The notes below the pieces were generated by a model. The model made no database searches. It saw nothing but the letters and a program-made list of their open reading frames with translations, and had not been told where the DNA came from. A stretch of DNA of 64,000 bases, taken from Phyllobacterium zundukense (GTDB lineage: Bacteria > Pseudomonadota > Alphaproteobacteria > Rhizobiales > Rhizobiaceae). Both the position numbers and the translations under genes were made by a program. Each line of letters opens with the position of its first letter. Positions within the stretch are counted from its first letter, which is position 1. Shown here one piece after another: positions 28,990 through 38,161 of the stretch. Location: positions 3,331,001 to 3,395,000 of the forward strand of contig NZ_CP104973.1 of NCBI RefSeq assembly GCF_025452195.1. Reading direction: 5' to 3'.

Positions 28990-31410
28990 TCAATGAGCGA
29001 TCTGAGCGCCTGCTTCATCCTCGACGGCCGAAGATGGCACGTGGGCCGGTTCGGTCCATTCGATTGGCTCCGGCTGGCGCACCAGTGCGTGCTTGAGCAC
29101 CTCATTGGCGTGGCTGACTGGAATGATCTCAAGGCCGTTCTTCACATTGTCCGGAATCTCCACCAGATCCTTGGCGTTTTCTTCCGGGATTAGAACCGTC
29201 TTGATGCCACCGCGCAGTGCGGCGAGCAGCTTCTCCTTCAGACCACCGATGGGCAGCACCCTACCCCGCAGCGTGATCTCGCCTGTCATGGCGATATCCT
29301 TGCGGACCGGAATGCCCGTCAGTATCGAGACGATGGCTGTGACCATCGCAACGCCGGCTGATGGACCATCCTTGGGCGTCGCACCTTCCGGCACGTGCAC
29401 GTGAATGTCGCGACGATCGAACAGTGGCGGCTCGACGCCGAAATCGATAGCACGCGAGCGGACATAGGATGCCGCTGCGGAGATCGATTCCTTCATCACG
29501 TCGCGCAGATTGCCTGTTACCGTCATGCGACCCTTGCCGGGCATCATGACGCCTTCAATGGTCAGCAACTCGCCACCCACTTCGGTCCAGGCGAGGCCCG
29601 TGACAACGCCAACCTGGTCTTCGCCATCGATCTGTCCAAATCGGAATTTCTCAACCCCGAGATATTCATCGATGTTTGCATCCGTGACCTTCACCGACTT
29701 CTTCTGAGTCTTCATGATTTCGGTGACGGCCTTGCGAGCCAGCTTCATCAATTCACGCTCGAGGTTACGAACACCGGCCTCTCGCGTATAGTTGCGAATG
29801 ATGGCGCGGATAGCATCCTCGGATACAGAGAACTCCTTCGGCTGCAACGCATGATCGCGGATGGCCTTTGGCAACAGGTGCCGCTTGGCGATTTCCAGCT
29901 TCTCATCTTCCGTGTAACCGGCAATACGAATGATCTCCATGCGGTCCATCAAGGGACTAGGGATATTCAGCGTATTGGCTGTCGTCACGAACATCACATT
30001 CGAGAGGTCGTACTCGACCTCGAGATAGTGATCCATGAACGTGGAGTTCTGTTCCGGATCGAGCACCTCCAGCAGAGCTGATGACGGATCGCCGCGGAAG
30101 TCCTGGCCCATCTTGTCGATCTCATCGAGCAGGAAGAGCGGATTCGACTTCTTCGCCTTCTTCATCGACTGAATGACCTTGCCGGGCATCGAACCGATAT
30201 AGGTCCGGCGATGACCGCGGATCTCGGCCTCGTCACGCACGCCGCCAAGCGACATGCGAATGTATTCGCGGCCGGTAGCCTTGGCGATCGAACGGGCGAG
30301 CGACGTCTTGCCGACACCGGGAGGACCAACGAGGCAGAGGATCGGGCCTTTGATCTTGGTCGACCGGGCCTGCACCGCCAGATATTCGACAATGCGGTCC
30401 TTGACCTTGTCCAGGCCGTAGTGCTCGGTATCCAGAACTTCGTCAGCGAGATTCAGATCGTTCTTGATCTTCGACTTTTTGCCCCACGGAATGGACAGCA
30501 GCCAGTCGAGATAGTTGCGAACGACAGTCGCCTCGGCGGACATCGGGCTCATCTGGCGCAGCTTCTTCAGCTCCGCATTGGCCTTTTCGCGCGCTTCCTT
30601 CGACAGCTTCGTCTTCTTGATGCGGTCTTCCAGTTCGGCGGACTCGTCGCGGCCATCTTCGCCATCGCCAAGTTCCTTCTGGATCGCCTTCATCTGTTCA
30701 TTCAGATAATATTCGCGCTGCGTCTTCTCCATCTGGCGCTTGACGCGCGAGCGGATACGCTTTTCGACCTGAAGAACGGAGATTTCCGACTCCATGAAGG
30801 ACATGGCCTTCTCCAACCGCGCACGCACGGAAAGGATCGACAACATATCCTGTTTCTCAGGAATCTTGATCGCGAGATGCGACGCGACTGTATCGGCCAG
30901 CTTGGAATAATCCTCTATCTGTCCGGCGGCGCCGACAACTTCAGGCGAAATCTTCTTGTTCAGTTTTACGTAGTTTTCAAAATCCGACACGACCGAACGG
31001 GCCAGTGCCTCGATCTCGACCGGATCTTCTTCCGGTTCTGTTAGCGTCACGGCAGAGGCTTCGTGATAATCTTCGCGTTCGCTGAAACCGGTGATCTCAG
31101 CGCGGGCGATACCTTCAACCAACACCTTGACCGTACCATCCGGCAATTTCAGCAATTGCAGGACGTTGGCAATAGTGCCGACTGTATAGATCGCGTCAGC
31201 CTGTGGATCGTCGTCCGCAGCGTTCTTCTGTGTGGCAAGCAGGATTTGCTTGTCGACGCCCATAACTTCCTCAAGCGCGCGAATGGATTTTTCACGGCCA
31301 ACGAAGAGTGGAACGATCATGTGGGGGAAGACAACAATATCGCGCAACGGCAGAACGGCATAAAGCCCGCTCTCGCCACCCGCCGGTGTCTTCTTGCTTG
31401 CAACCGTCAT
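28990..31410 (-). CDS. lon: ATP-dependent protease La
   Basis: 806-aa Lon protease, which degrades misfolded and regulatory proteins in the cytoplasm. The N-terminal substrate-binding domain (about 15-210) is followed by a coiled-coil, then AAA+ with Walker A GPPGVGKTS (362-370) and Walker B FLLDEID (426-432). The C-terminal protease domain has the Ser-Lys dyad S684 (PKDGPSAGVAM) and K725 (GGLKEKLLA). It follows clpP and clpX on the same strand, separated by gaps of 209 and 329 bp, so the three protease genes are probably separate or partly separate units. In alphaproteobacteria Lon degrades cell-cycle factors such as CcrM and DnaA. Confidence 0.98.
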   Translation of the reverse strand: MTVASKKTPAGGESGLYAVLPLRDIVVFPHMIVPLFVGREKSIRALEEVMGVDKQILLATQKNAADDDPQADAIYTVGTIANVLQLLKLPDGTVKVLVEGIARAEITGFSEREDYHEASAVTLTEPEEDPVEIEALARSVVSDFENYVKLNKKISPEVVGAAGQIEDYSKLADTVASHLAIKIPEKQDMLSILSVRARLEKAMSFMESEISVLQVEKRIRSRVKRQMEKTQREYYLNEQMKAIQKELGDGEDGRDESAELEDRIKKTKLSKEAREKANAELKKLRQMSPMSAEATVVRNYLDWLLSIPWGKKSKIKNDLNLADEVLDTEHYGLDKVKDRIVEYLAVQARSTKIKGPILCLVGPPGVGKTSLARSIAKATGREYIRMSLGGVRDEAEIRGHRRTYIGSMPGKVIQSMKKAKKSNPLFLLDEIDKMGQDFRGDPSSALLEVLDPEQNSTFMDHYLEVEYDLSNVMFVTTANTLNIPSPLMDRMEIIRIAGYTEDEKLEIAKRHLLPKAIRDHALQPKEFSVSEDAIRAIIRNYTREAGVRNLERELMKLARKAVTEIMKTQKKSVKVTDANIDEYLGVEKFRFGQIDGEDQVGVVTGLAWTEVGGELLTIEGVMMPGKGRMTVTGNLRDVMKESISAAASYVRSRAIDFGVEPPLFDRRDIHVHVPEGATPKDGPSAGVAMVTAIVSILTGIPVRKDIAMTGEITLRGRVLPIGGLKEKLLAALRGGIKTVLIPEENAKDLVEIPDNVKNGLEIIPVSHANEVLKHALVRQPEPIEWTEPAHVPSSAVEDEAGAQIAH

Positions 31411-31739
31411 TTTATGTCCTTTCTCAGGCCAATCGGCCAGATCGCCACGTCCGGGTACCCTTTAAGCTGCATGGCCAAATCCAAAGATCCATTTTGGGGG
31501 CGCATGCATTGAGCGGCGTACTACCAGTTATGCAGCTTAACACTTACTTGGAGTGGAAGTCCGCTTGTTTCAAGCACCCATACTCCAAGCTCATTCACAG
31601 AATCGTAATCTATCCTGCGCTCACGACAGTCCGAGTGCAATCGCTTGCAATGCCATGCACAGAATTCGACCCTAATACAAAACAGAAAAGCTCCGCGAGA
31701 CGCGGAGCCTTGCCGTTACAGTGCCCTATTTCCGATGCC
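31411..31739. other. Intergenic region between clpX and lon
   Basis: Contains the clpX terminator at its right end and presumably the lon promoter (minus strand). A heat-shock-type promoter (CTTG..., N13, CCATAT-like) would be expected; a CTTGAA occurs near 31565 on the minus strand, but a matching -10 is not convincing, so none is called. Confidence 0.45.
31680..31708 (-). terminator. Intrinsic terminator downstream of clpX
   Basis: Perfect 8-bp stem GCTCCGCG / CGCGGAGC (31690-31697 and 31701-31708) with a three-base loop, followed on the minus strand by TTTTCTGTTTTG, about 30 bases after the clpX stop. Confidence 0.85.
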
Positions 31740-33014
31740 CTACGCGGAAACATTGCCTTTTTCTTCCTTACGCTCGGCATAGATATACAGAGGCCTCGAG
31801 CTGCCTTCCACGACGTCACCGGAGATCACCACCTCCTGGACGCCGTCAAGCGTTGGCAACTCATACATCGTGTCGAGAAGAATCTTCTCCATGATCGATC
31901 GCAGTCCCCGCGCACCGGTCTTTCGAGCAATCGCCCGCTTGGCAATGGCCTTCAACGCATCCTCATGGAACGTCAACTCGACGTTTTCCATGTCGAACAA
32001 GCGCTGATACTGCTTGACCAGAGCGTTCTTCGGTTCGGATAGAATCTGCACCAGCGCGACCTCATCGAGATCCTCGAGTGTCGCGATCACGGGCAGACGA
32101 CCAACGAATTCGGGGATAAGACCGAATTTCAGCAAATCTTCGGGTTCAAGTTCGCGGAAGATCGCGCCGACGCGGCGATCGTCTGGGGCCTTGACCGCAG
32201 CACTGAAGCCGATGGACGTCTTTTCACCGCGGGCCGAGATGATCTTGTCGAGACCCGCAAAAGCGCCACCACAGATGAACAGGATGTTCGTCGTGTCCAC
32301 CTGCAGGAATTCCTGCTGGGGATGCTTGCGACCACCCTGCGGCGGCACGGAAGCAACGGTGCCTTCCATGATCTTTAACAGCGCTTGCTGAACGCCCTCG
32401 CCCGACACGTCGCGTGTAATGGACGGATTGTCCGATTTACGGCTGATCTTGTCGACTTCGTCGATGTAGACGATCCCGCGCTGTGCCCGTTCGACGTTGT
32501 AGTCAGCCGACTGCAGCAGTTTCAGAATGATGTTTTCGACATCCTCGCCGACATAACCCGCTTCCGTCAGCGTCGTCGCGTCTGCCATCGTAAACGGCAC
32601 GTCGATGATGCGCGCAAGGGATTGTGCCAGATATGTCTTGCCGCAACCGGTTGGCCCAACGAGAAGGATGTTGGACTTCGCAAGTTCGACTTCATTGTTT
32701 TTCGACGCGTGGGCCAACCGTTTGTAGTGGTTGTGCACCGCGACGGAGAGAACACGCTTGGCATGGTTCTGCCCGATGACATAATCATCGAGAACAGCCA
32801 TGATTTCCTGCGGCGTCGGGACGCCTTCACGGGATTTCACCATCGAGGATTTATTTTCCTCGCGGATGATGTCCATGCACAATTCGACACATTCATCGCA
32901 GATGAAAACAGTCGGGCCCGCAATCAGCTTGCGAACTTCATGCTGGCTCTTCCCGCAAAACGAGCAATATAGCGTATTCTTGGAATCGCCGCCGCCGTTG
33001 CTGACTTTGCTCAT
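31740..33014 (-). CDS. clpX: ATP-dependent Clp protease ATP-binding subunit ClpX
   Basis: 424-aa unfoldase that feeds substrates to ClpP. The N-terminal zinc finger has C17, C20, C39 and C42; AAA+ Walker A is GPTGCGKT (120-127); the pore loop is GYVG (153-156); and Walker B is VYIDEVDK (182-189). The IGF-type ClpP-docking loop region lies near residues 270-280. It is downstream of clpP with a 209-bp gap containing an inverted repeat. In alphaproteobacteria ClpXP degrades the master regulator CtrA and other cell-cycle proteins. Confidence 0.98.
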   Translation of the reverse strand: MSKVSNGGGDSKNTLYCSFCGKSQHEVRKLIAGPTVFICDECVELCMDIIREENKSSMVKSREGVPTPQEIMAVLDDYVIGQNHAKRVLSVAVHNHYKRLAHASKNNEVELAKSNILLVGPTGCGKTYLAQSLARIIDVPFTMADATTLTEAGYVGEDVENIILKLLQSADYNVERAQRGIVYIDEVDKISRKSDNPSITRDVSGEGVQQALLKIMEGTVASVPPQGGRKHPQQEFLQVDTTNILFICGGAFAGLDKIISARGEKTSIGFSAAVKAPDDRRVGAIFRELEPEDLLKFGLIPEFVGRLPVIATLEDLDEVALVQILSEPKNALVKQYQRLFDMENVELTFHEDALKAIAKRAIARKTGARGLRSIMEKILLDTMYELPTLDGVQEVVISGDVVEGSSRPLYIYAERKEEKGNVSA

Positions 33015-33177
33015 TGCAGTTTCCTTTCAGTATCGGTCCCGCTCTCCCGGGTCCGCCACTTCCTCAGGTGGAAGTGAATAGTCATTCGTAGAATAGGCTT
33101 CTCTAACTCACCAATGGCTTAACGTAACGTCTGCTCCGCTCTATGCAAGCCGCATATGTGGCAGAAAGTCCGCATCA

Positions 33178-33204
33178 GGGTCAAAAAAACTTCATTTTTG
33201 ACCC
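33178..33204. repeat. Inverted repeat between clpP and clpX
   Basis: GGGTCAAAAA (33178-33187) and TTTTTGACCC (33195-33204) form a perfect 10-bp stem with a seven-base loop, 20 bases after the clpP stop. No T tract follows outside the stem in either direction, so it is not a classical terminator. It may be an mRNA processing or stabilising hairpin or a weak bidirectional terminator. Confidence 0.6.
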
Positions 33205-33223
33205 CGATGGACGATTTAGCCGG

Positions 33224-33853
33224 TTACTTAGTGTCACCTTCGAGCACAGCACGCGATTCAAGCACCTTGTCGATCAGGCCGAACTCGAGTGATTCCTGCG
33301 CAGTCATGAAATGATCGCGATCGAGAGTACGTTCGATCGAGTCGTAGTCGCGGCCGGTATGCTTGACATAAATCTCGTTCAGGCGGCGCTTCAACTTGAT
33401 GATATCCTGGGCATGACGCTCGATATCTGACGCCTGTCCCTGGAAGCCACCCGATGGCTGATGCAGCATGATGCGAGCATTGGGAAGAACGAAACGCATG
33501 TCCTTCTCGCCGGCGGTCAGAAGCAGCGACCCCATGGATGCAGCCTGACCGAAGCAGAGCGTCGACACGGCCGGCCGGATAAACTGCATCGTATCGTAGA
33601 TTGCCATGCCGGAGGTGACGACACCGCCCGGCGAGTTGATATACATGTTGATTTCTTTTTTCGGATTCTCCGACTCAAGGAAAAGCAGCTGCGCGCAGAC
33701 AAGCGTCGCCATGCCGTCCTCGATCGGTCCGGTTATGAAGATGATGCGTTCTTTCAGCAGGCGCGAAAAAATATCATAGGCCCGCTCGCCCCGATTGGTC
33801 TGTTCGACGACCATTGGCACGAGATTCATAGCTGTTTCGATTGGGTCTCTCAT
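33224..33853 (-). CDS. clpP: ATP-dependent Clp protease proteolytic subunit ClpP
   Basis: 209-aa serine protease subunit that forms the double-heptamer chamber. The catalytic triad is S106 (GQAASMGS), H131 (MLHQPSGG) and D180 (TLDRDHF), with the same spacing as E. coli ClpP. The N-terminal 15 residues would be the propeptide or axial loop. It starts the clpP-clpX pair on the minus strand, with about 180 bp of upstream DNA before the divergent small exported protein gene. Confidence 0.98.
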   Translation of the reverse strand: MRDPIETAMNLVPMVVEQTNRGERAYDIFSRLLKERIIFITGPIEDGMATLVCAQLLFLESENPKKEINMYINSPGGVVTSGMAIYDTMQFIRPAVSTLCFGQAASMGSLLLTAGEKDMRFVLPNARIMLHQPSGGFQGQASDIERHAQDIIKLKRRLNEIYVKHTGRDYDSIERTLDRDHFMTAQESLEFGLIDKVLESRAVLEGDTK

Positions 33854-34031
33854 CGGTGGGCCTCAGCGTTTTGGAGAATAAGGGGCTTAACCGCCCCAGA
33901 TTCGTGGAAGACTAACCGATACATAGGGCGTCGCCACCCGGTTTCGCAAGATGTTCAAACGCATGAACCTTGTCTTACCAAACTTCCGAACCTAGCATGG
34001 TGTTTTGAGGCGCACGTTTCGGAGGTGTATC

Positions 34032-34442
34032 TTGTTCATTTTCAATGGCAGAAAGTTTGGATTTTTAGTTCTGGTTTGTATAACGCTGAGTAGCTTATCG
34101 ACGAATGCTATTGCTCAAGACTCCGAGTGCGACAAACGGCAAGCAATCAATTCCCTTGATGAAATGTGGTCCGCACTTTACGCCTGTTGGCAGCCACCGG
34201 CTGACAGCAACGGGATGGCGATAACGTTGCGATTTTCTTTGCGTCGCGATGGAACTTTGATCGGGAAACCTGTGGCGACCTATTCGAATTTGTCAGGCGA
34301 TGATTTCAAAAAAAGAGTTTTTGTTGCGTCAGTTATCGAGGCGTTGGACAAAGTTGTTCCTCTGCCACTAACCGATAGTATGGGAGGGGCGATCGCTGGA
34401 CGACCTTTGGCGCTTTTATTCACGTCCGCGAGCGAAAGCTGA
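34032..34442 (+). CDS. Small periplasmic protein with TonB-C-like domain
   Basis: 136 aa. I chose the TTG at 34032 because GGAGG lies six bases upstream; the frame is open nine codons further. The signal peptide is clear: GRK, then hydrophobic FGFLVLVCITLSSLS, with cleavage near NAIA-QD. The mature part has a CWQPP motif and a beta-rich region (MAITLRFSLRRDGTLIG..P and a following helix) of the layout found in TonB/TolA C-terminal domains and in exported 'energy transducer TonB'-like proteins. No membrane anchor is left after cleavage. Function unknown. It ends 18 bp before the first copy of the cupin-end repeat. Confidence 0.65.
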   Translation: MFIFNGRKFGFLVLVCITLSSLSTNAIAQDSECDKRQAINSLDEMWSALYACWQPPADSNGMAITLRFSLRRDGTLIGKPVATYSNLSGDDFKKRVFVASVIEALDKVVPLPLTDSMGGAIAGRPLALLFTSASES

Positions 34443-34460
34443 CGCTTGGCTTATAACCTG

Positions 34461-34510
34461 ATCACATATTCCTTTGCGCGTCGTCTCGAGCACTTCCCAG
34501 GTTCCGCGGG
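34461..34510. repeat. Direct repeat, copy A: duplicated 3' end of the cupin gene
   Basis: 50 bp matching 35816-35864 apart from one extra T and one substitution. Read on the minus strand it encodes RGTWEVLETTRK, the C-terminus of the cupin protein encoded at 35807-36151, then shifts frame. It is a gene-end remnant lying just beyond the stop of the 34519-35667 gene. Confidence 0.9.
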
Positions 34511-34518
34511 AATCAGCC

Positions 34519-35667
34519 TTATTGCAGCAACTGTATCGCTTGCCCTGTACCCTCGAACGGAATCGGACATTTACCTGTCCACTTTCGCAACACTGCTGAA
34601 TTCGAACCGTTCGGAGCAAGGTAAAACCTGCCATCATCCAATTTAGCCATGCCGTAGGCTCCATCAGAGTCCATGCCGAAGATTCCGGTTTCCTTGTGGT
34701 AACGTCCTAACGCTGCCAGTGGCAGTAATTGACCTTCTTCCTCTTTTCCATTGACTTTGGGCTGACCGGAAATGACCGCCACCGTGGGAACAACATCGCC
34801 GTCGATGAGGAAAAGCTTGTAGTTCGGAAATTTTGGTTTCAGCCCCTTATATACAGCCAAGAACCAGTAATTTGTAGTTTCGTCATATTCCAAGTTCTGC
34901 ACTCCGAAACTCGTATTTCCGGTGTAAACGAAATATTTGCCATCAACGTTTTCGGGCCCGCTCTCGTGAGGTGCAGATTGCTTGAGCGGCCGGGCATAAT
35001 CGTCCCATTTCGTCACGTCATATTGCAACAAAACTTGGTGATCATTGTCTTTGCGCCTGACATTGCTGTATACTCCATAACCAACGGTAAGCATGGTCTT
35101 TTTCACACCGGCCGACTCAACGGCTGCCGGGTCAAACGCTGGGCCAAAGGCAACACCATCAATCCCACTGCACCCATATCGATGATCGGGACTGTCGGCT
35201 TTATCCGAGAAATCAACAGGCGTTTTGTTCTCTGGAGTCAAATCTGTAGTGAAGTCTTTCACGACCTCCTTCAGATAGACGGTTTTCATTACGTCGTCAG
35301 TCTCGGCATTCATACCGATCTTATCGATCAAATTGGCATCGAATATCGCAATGTAGAAGGATTTTTTTGCCTTATACTCCAAAGATCCATAAATTTTTCC
35401 GTTATAAAAGGCTATATCGCCCAAATGGCCAGTCAGACCGATCACGCTTCCCAGGATTTTACCTTCAAGGTCGGTCTTGACCAGCGCATTTGTAAATGAG
35501 CGATATAAGACCTTGTTGGCAGCGTCGACCGCCAGCCCCTGAAGGTGGCCGGCATTGGCGGGGAGTTTGCCGGAAGGAATTTCCGAAGGCCAGTCTGCTG
35601 CTCTTGCAAAGGAACCAGAAAAGAAGATGGTGAGGGCAAACAGTAATCTATAAATAATATGGCGCAT
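34519..35667 (-). CDS. Exported protein of unknown function, probably a beta-propeller
   Basis: 382 aa. A Sec signal peptide spans residues 1-23 (IIYRLLFALTIFFSGSFARA-AD). The mature protein contains recurring strand-like segments such as LQGLAVDAANKVLYRSF, GDIAFYNGKIYGSLEY, GIDGVAFGPAFDP and VQNLEYDETTNYWFLAVY, the style of NHL/strictosidine-synthase-like propellers, but I do not recognise a named family. Two cysteines (GCSG and KCPIPFEG) remain after cleavage. It is preceded by about 130 bp of very A/T-rich DNA and bracketed by a 49-50-bp direct repeat, so it looks like a recent one-gene acquisition. Confidence 0.7.
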   Translation of the reverse strand: MRHIIYRLLFALTIFFSGSFARAADWPSEIPSGKLPANAGHLQGLAVDAANKVLYRSFTNALVKTDLEGKILGSVIGLTGHLGDIAFYNGKIYGSLEYKAKKSFYIAIFDANLIDKIGMNAETDDVMKTVYLKEVVKDFTTDLTPENKTPVDFSDKADSPDHRYGCSGIDGVAFGPAFDPAAVESAGVKKTMLTVGYGVYSNVRRKDNDHQVLLQYDVTKWDDYARPLKQSAPHESGPENVDGKYFVYTGNTSFGVQNLEYDETTNYWFLAVYKGLKPKFPNYKLFLIDGDVVPTVAVISGQPKVNGKEEEGQLLPLAALGRYHKETGIFGMDSDGAYGMAKLDDGRFYLAPNGSNSAVLRKWTGKCPIPFEGTGQAIQLLQ

Positions 35668-35806
35668 AATATGTAATATAATCCAATATAAATGGTAAAC
35701 TCTTGATATGAATATACCAAACGTCTATAATTTAAATACTTCAGTTTTCCATACAATGATCACCCGATATATGAAAAATATGAAGCCTGTATGACAAGTG
35801 GCCGGA

Positions 35807-36151
35807 TCAAAGCCGGATCACATATTCCTTGCGCGTCGTCTCGAGCACTTCCCATGTTCCGCGGAAACCGGGGCGCAGCACGAAACTGTCACCCGCCTCG
35901 ACATGCCGTTCGTCGCCGCCCTCCTCCGTGATGATCGAACGCCCGGAAAGGATGTGGCAGAACTCCCATTCATCATAGGCGATACGCCATTTGCCGGGCG
36001 TAGCCTCCCAAATTCCCGCGTAGATTCCGCCTTCGGCTTCATCGCAATTCCATGTTCGGAATTTCGGATCGCCCGAAACAATGCGATCCCGAGCTGGCTC
36101 GCCATGCTCGGGATCAATGCTGCCGAAATCGATTTTCACTATATTTGTCAT
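35807..36151 (-). CDS. Cupin-domain protein
   Basis: 114 aa single-domain cupin of the DUF861/EutQ-like type: GIWEATPGKWRIAYDEWEFC, then CHILSGRSIITEEGG, then GDSFVLRPGFRGTWEVLET. The usual metal-binding histidines are partly replaced (E and H in WEFCHILSG), which is common in this subfamily. It starts four bases after the metY stop and is probably co-transcribed; the role is unknown. Its last 49 bases are repeated 1.35 kb downstream. Confidence 0.85.
   Translation of the reverse strand: MTNIVKIDFGSIDPEHGEPARDRIVSGDPKFRTWNCDEAEGGIYAGIWEATPGKWRIAYDEWEFCHILSGRSIITEEGGDERHVEAGDSFVLRPGFRGTWEVLETTRKEYVIRL
35816..35864. repeat. Direct repeat, copy B: 3' end of the intact cupin gene
   Basis: 49 bp inside the cupin coding region, paired with copy A at 34461-34510. 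The two copies enclose 1305 bp that hold one gene and its A/T-rich upstream region. Confidence 0.9.
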
Positions 36152-36155
36152 AGGC

Positions 36156-37439
36156 TTATACTTTTGCCAGTGCCTGATCCAAATCGGAGATTATATCGGC
36201 GACGTTCTCGATGCCGATCGAAAGCCGCACCACATCGGGACCAGCTCCGGCCGCGATCTTCTGGTCGTCGCTGAGTTGCCGGTGCGTCGTCGAGGCAGGG
36301 TGAATGACGAGCGATCGCGTATCTCCGATATTGGCAAGGTGCGAGAAGAGTTCCAGATGCTCGACGAGCTTGACGCCGGCGTCGTAGCCACCCTTCAAAC
36401 CAAAGGTAAAAACTGAGCCCGCACCCCTCGGCGAATACTTCTGCTGCAGCTCGTTATAGGGATCGTCTGCTAATCCCGCATAGCTGATCCAACCCACTTT
36501 ATCATTTTGTTTCAACCACTTGGCGACCTCAAGCGCGTTGTCACAATGGCGCTGCATGCGCAGCGGCAAGGTTTCGATGCCGGTCAGGAGCTGGAAGGCA
36601 TTGAACGGCGAGAGCGCTGGACCGAGATCGCGCAGACCGAGCACGCGGCAGGCGATGGCAAAGGCGAAATTGCCAAAGGTTTCGTGCAACACCACCCCAT
36701 TATATTCGGGACGCGGTTGCGACAGCAGGGGGTAGTTTCCAGATTTCGACCAGTCGAACGTACCGCAATCGACAATGATCCCACCCATAGAATTGCCGTG
36801 GCCGCCGAGGAACTTCGTCGCGGAATGTACAATGATATCAGCGCCATAGTCGATTGGTCGGATCAGATATGGCGACGCCAGCGTATTGTCGACGATCAAT
36901 GGAAGGCCATGCCGATGGGCGATTTCTGCGATGGCTTCGATGTCGGTGATGATGCCGCCGGGGTTGGCGATGCTCTCGACGAAGATAGCGCGGGTCCGGC
37001 TATCGATCTGCGCCTCGAATGCTGCGGGATCACTTCCGTCTGCCCAGCGCACATGCCAATCGAATGACTTGAAGGAATGGCCGAACTGGTTGATAGACCC
37101 GCCATAAAGCTTGTTGGACGAGACGAAGTTATCCCCAGGCTGCATCAATGTATGGAATATCAGAAATTGTGCCGCGTGACCGGATGCAACCGCCAGCGCG
37201 GCGGTTCCACCTTCAAGTGCCGCGACACGTTCTTCCAATACCGCATTGGTTGGATTGGTGATTCGGCTGTAGATATTGCCGAAAGCCTTCAGGCCAAAAA
37301 GAGACGCCGCATGATCCGCGTCATCGAAGACGAACGCCGTCGTTTGATAGATCGGCGTTACCCGCGCGCCCGTTTCAGGGTCGGGCCTGGCGCCGGCGTG
37401 GACCGCCAATGTTTCGATTCCGGGGGCCCGATGCGCCAT
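36156..37439 (-). CDS. metY: O-acetylhomoserine sulfhydrylase (aminocarboxypropyltransferase)
   Basis: 427-aa PLP enzyme that makes homocysteine (or cysteine analogues) from O-acetylhomoserine and sulfide, or methionine from methanethiol. The PLP-binding lysine is K209 in VHSATKFLGG; the phosphate-binding and substrate regions (ASGHAAQF, YSRITNPTNAVLEER, SIANPGG) are complete. Length and the characteristic N-terminus TLAVHAGARPDPETGARVTP match MetY rather than MetZ or MetB. Upstream, a strong AGGAGG precedes the ATG. No SAM-II or other riboswitch could be recognised in the 265 bp upstream. Confidence 0.94.
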   Translation of the reverse strand: MAHRAPGIETLAVHAGARPDPETGARVTPIYQTTAFVFDDADHAASLFGLKAFGNIYSRITNPTNAVLEERVAALEGGTAALAVASGHAAQFLIFHTLMQPGDNFVSSNKLYGGSINQFGHSFKSFDWHVRWADGSDPAAFEAQIDSRTRAIFVESIANPGGIITDIEAIAEIAHRHGLPLIVDNTLASPYLIRPIDYGADIIVHSATKFLGGHGNSMGGIIVDCGTFDWSKSGNYPLLSQPRPEYNGVVLHETFGNFAFAIACRVLGLRDLGPALSPFNAFQLLTGIETLPLRMQRHCDNALEVAKWLKQNDKVGWISYAGLADDPYNELQQKYSPRGAGSVFTFGLKGGYDAGVKLVEHLELFSHLANIGDTRSLVIHPASTTHRQLSDDQKIAAGAGPDVVRLSIGIENVADIISDLDQALAKV

Positions 37440-37704
37440 GTTTGTCCTCCTGTTGCCAACCTTACCGCTAGGCTATGGGATAGCGATGCTGGGGCCAAGA
37501 GCGCATTTTCGCAACCAAGGACAATCTAATTACAGCTGACGATTGAGATTCTTGTGCCAGTTTCGGGGTTTCGTGCATAGGGATCGACACTTCTTGCATC
37601 AGAATCGCCGAAAATCGTTCAACTCTTGTACCGGAACGGCACCCAGGCATTTCATTTTTCAGCGCCCGACGAAAATGAAACGACCGGGGCGGGAAAATCC
37701 CTTC

Positions 37705-38138
37705 CTAGACACGCATGCCAAGCCGGGGAATTTCGATGGCCGGGCACCGGTTCATCACGACCTGGATCCCGGCTGCTTCCGCCTTGCGCGCCGCGGCCTC
37801 ATCCCAAACACCGAGCTGAGTCCAGATCACCCGCGGCAGCGGTTCGAGTGCCAAGGCCTCACCACACCCGGAACGGCAGACGAGTTGCGGAAGACATCCA
37901 CCATGTCGATCGGCTCTGGAATGTCGACGAGCCGTGCATAGACCAGTTGGCCAAGAATGGTCTTTCCCGCCTGCCCCGGATTGACCGGGATGACATGATA
38001 TCGCTGGCCGAGAAGAAATCTCATCACCGAAAAACTCGGCCGCATTTCGTTAGGCGAAGCGCCGGTCAAGGCGATGGTTCTGACCGAAGAGAGAATCTCG
38101 CGAATATAGTCGTCGGAATAGTAGTCATGTTCCTGCAT
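37705..38138 (-). pseudogene. CoA-binding protein (YccU-like), apparent frameshift
   Basis: A single Rossmann domain of the succinyl-CoA-ligase-alpha-like CoA-binding family. From ATG 38138: IREILSSVRTIALTGASPN, then VIPVNPG and DMVDVFRNSSAVPGVV. After VV the frame breaks at 37861-37862. The next frame continues as EALALEPLPRVIWTQLGVWD and on to IEIPRLGMRV, stopping at 37705. The span of 434 bp lacks one base; restoring it gives 144 aa, the normal length. The actual event could also be a four-base loss of a Val-Asp codon pair. The function of this small family is not established. Confidence 0.78.
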
Positions 38139-38161
38139 CAGCACGAATTTCCTGTTTCCGT

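Noticed and set aside
34416..34664. 82-codon minus-strand frame containing the cupin tail copy
   Set aside because: It is a composite of the duplicated cupin end and the shifted 3' end of the exported-protein gene; evidence of the duplication, not a gene.
37440..37704. SAM-II or other riboswitch upstream of metY
   Set aside because: The conserved SAM-II core and pseudoknot pairings could not be found in this stretch.
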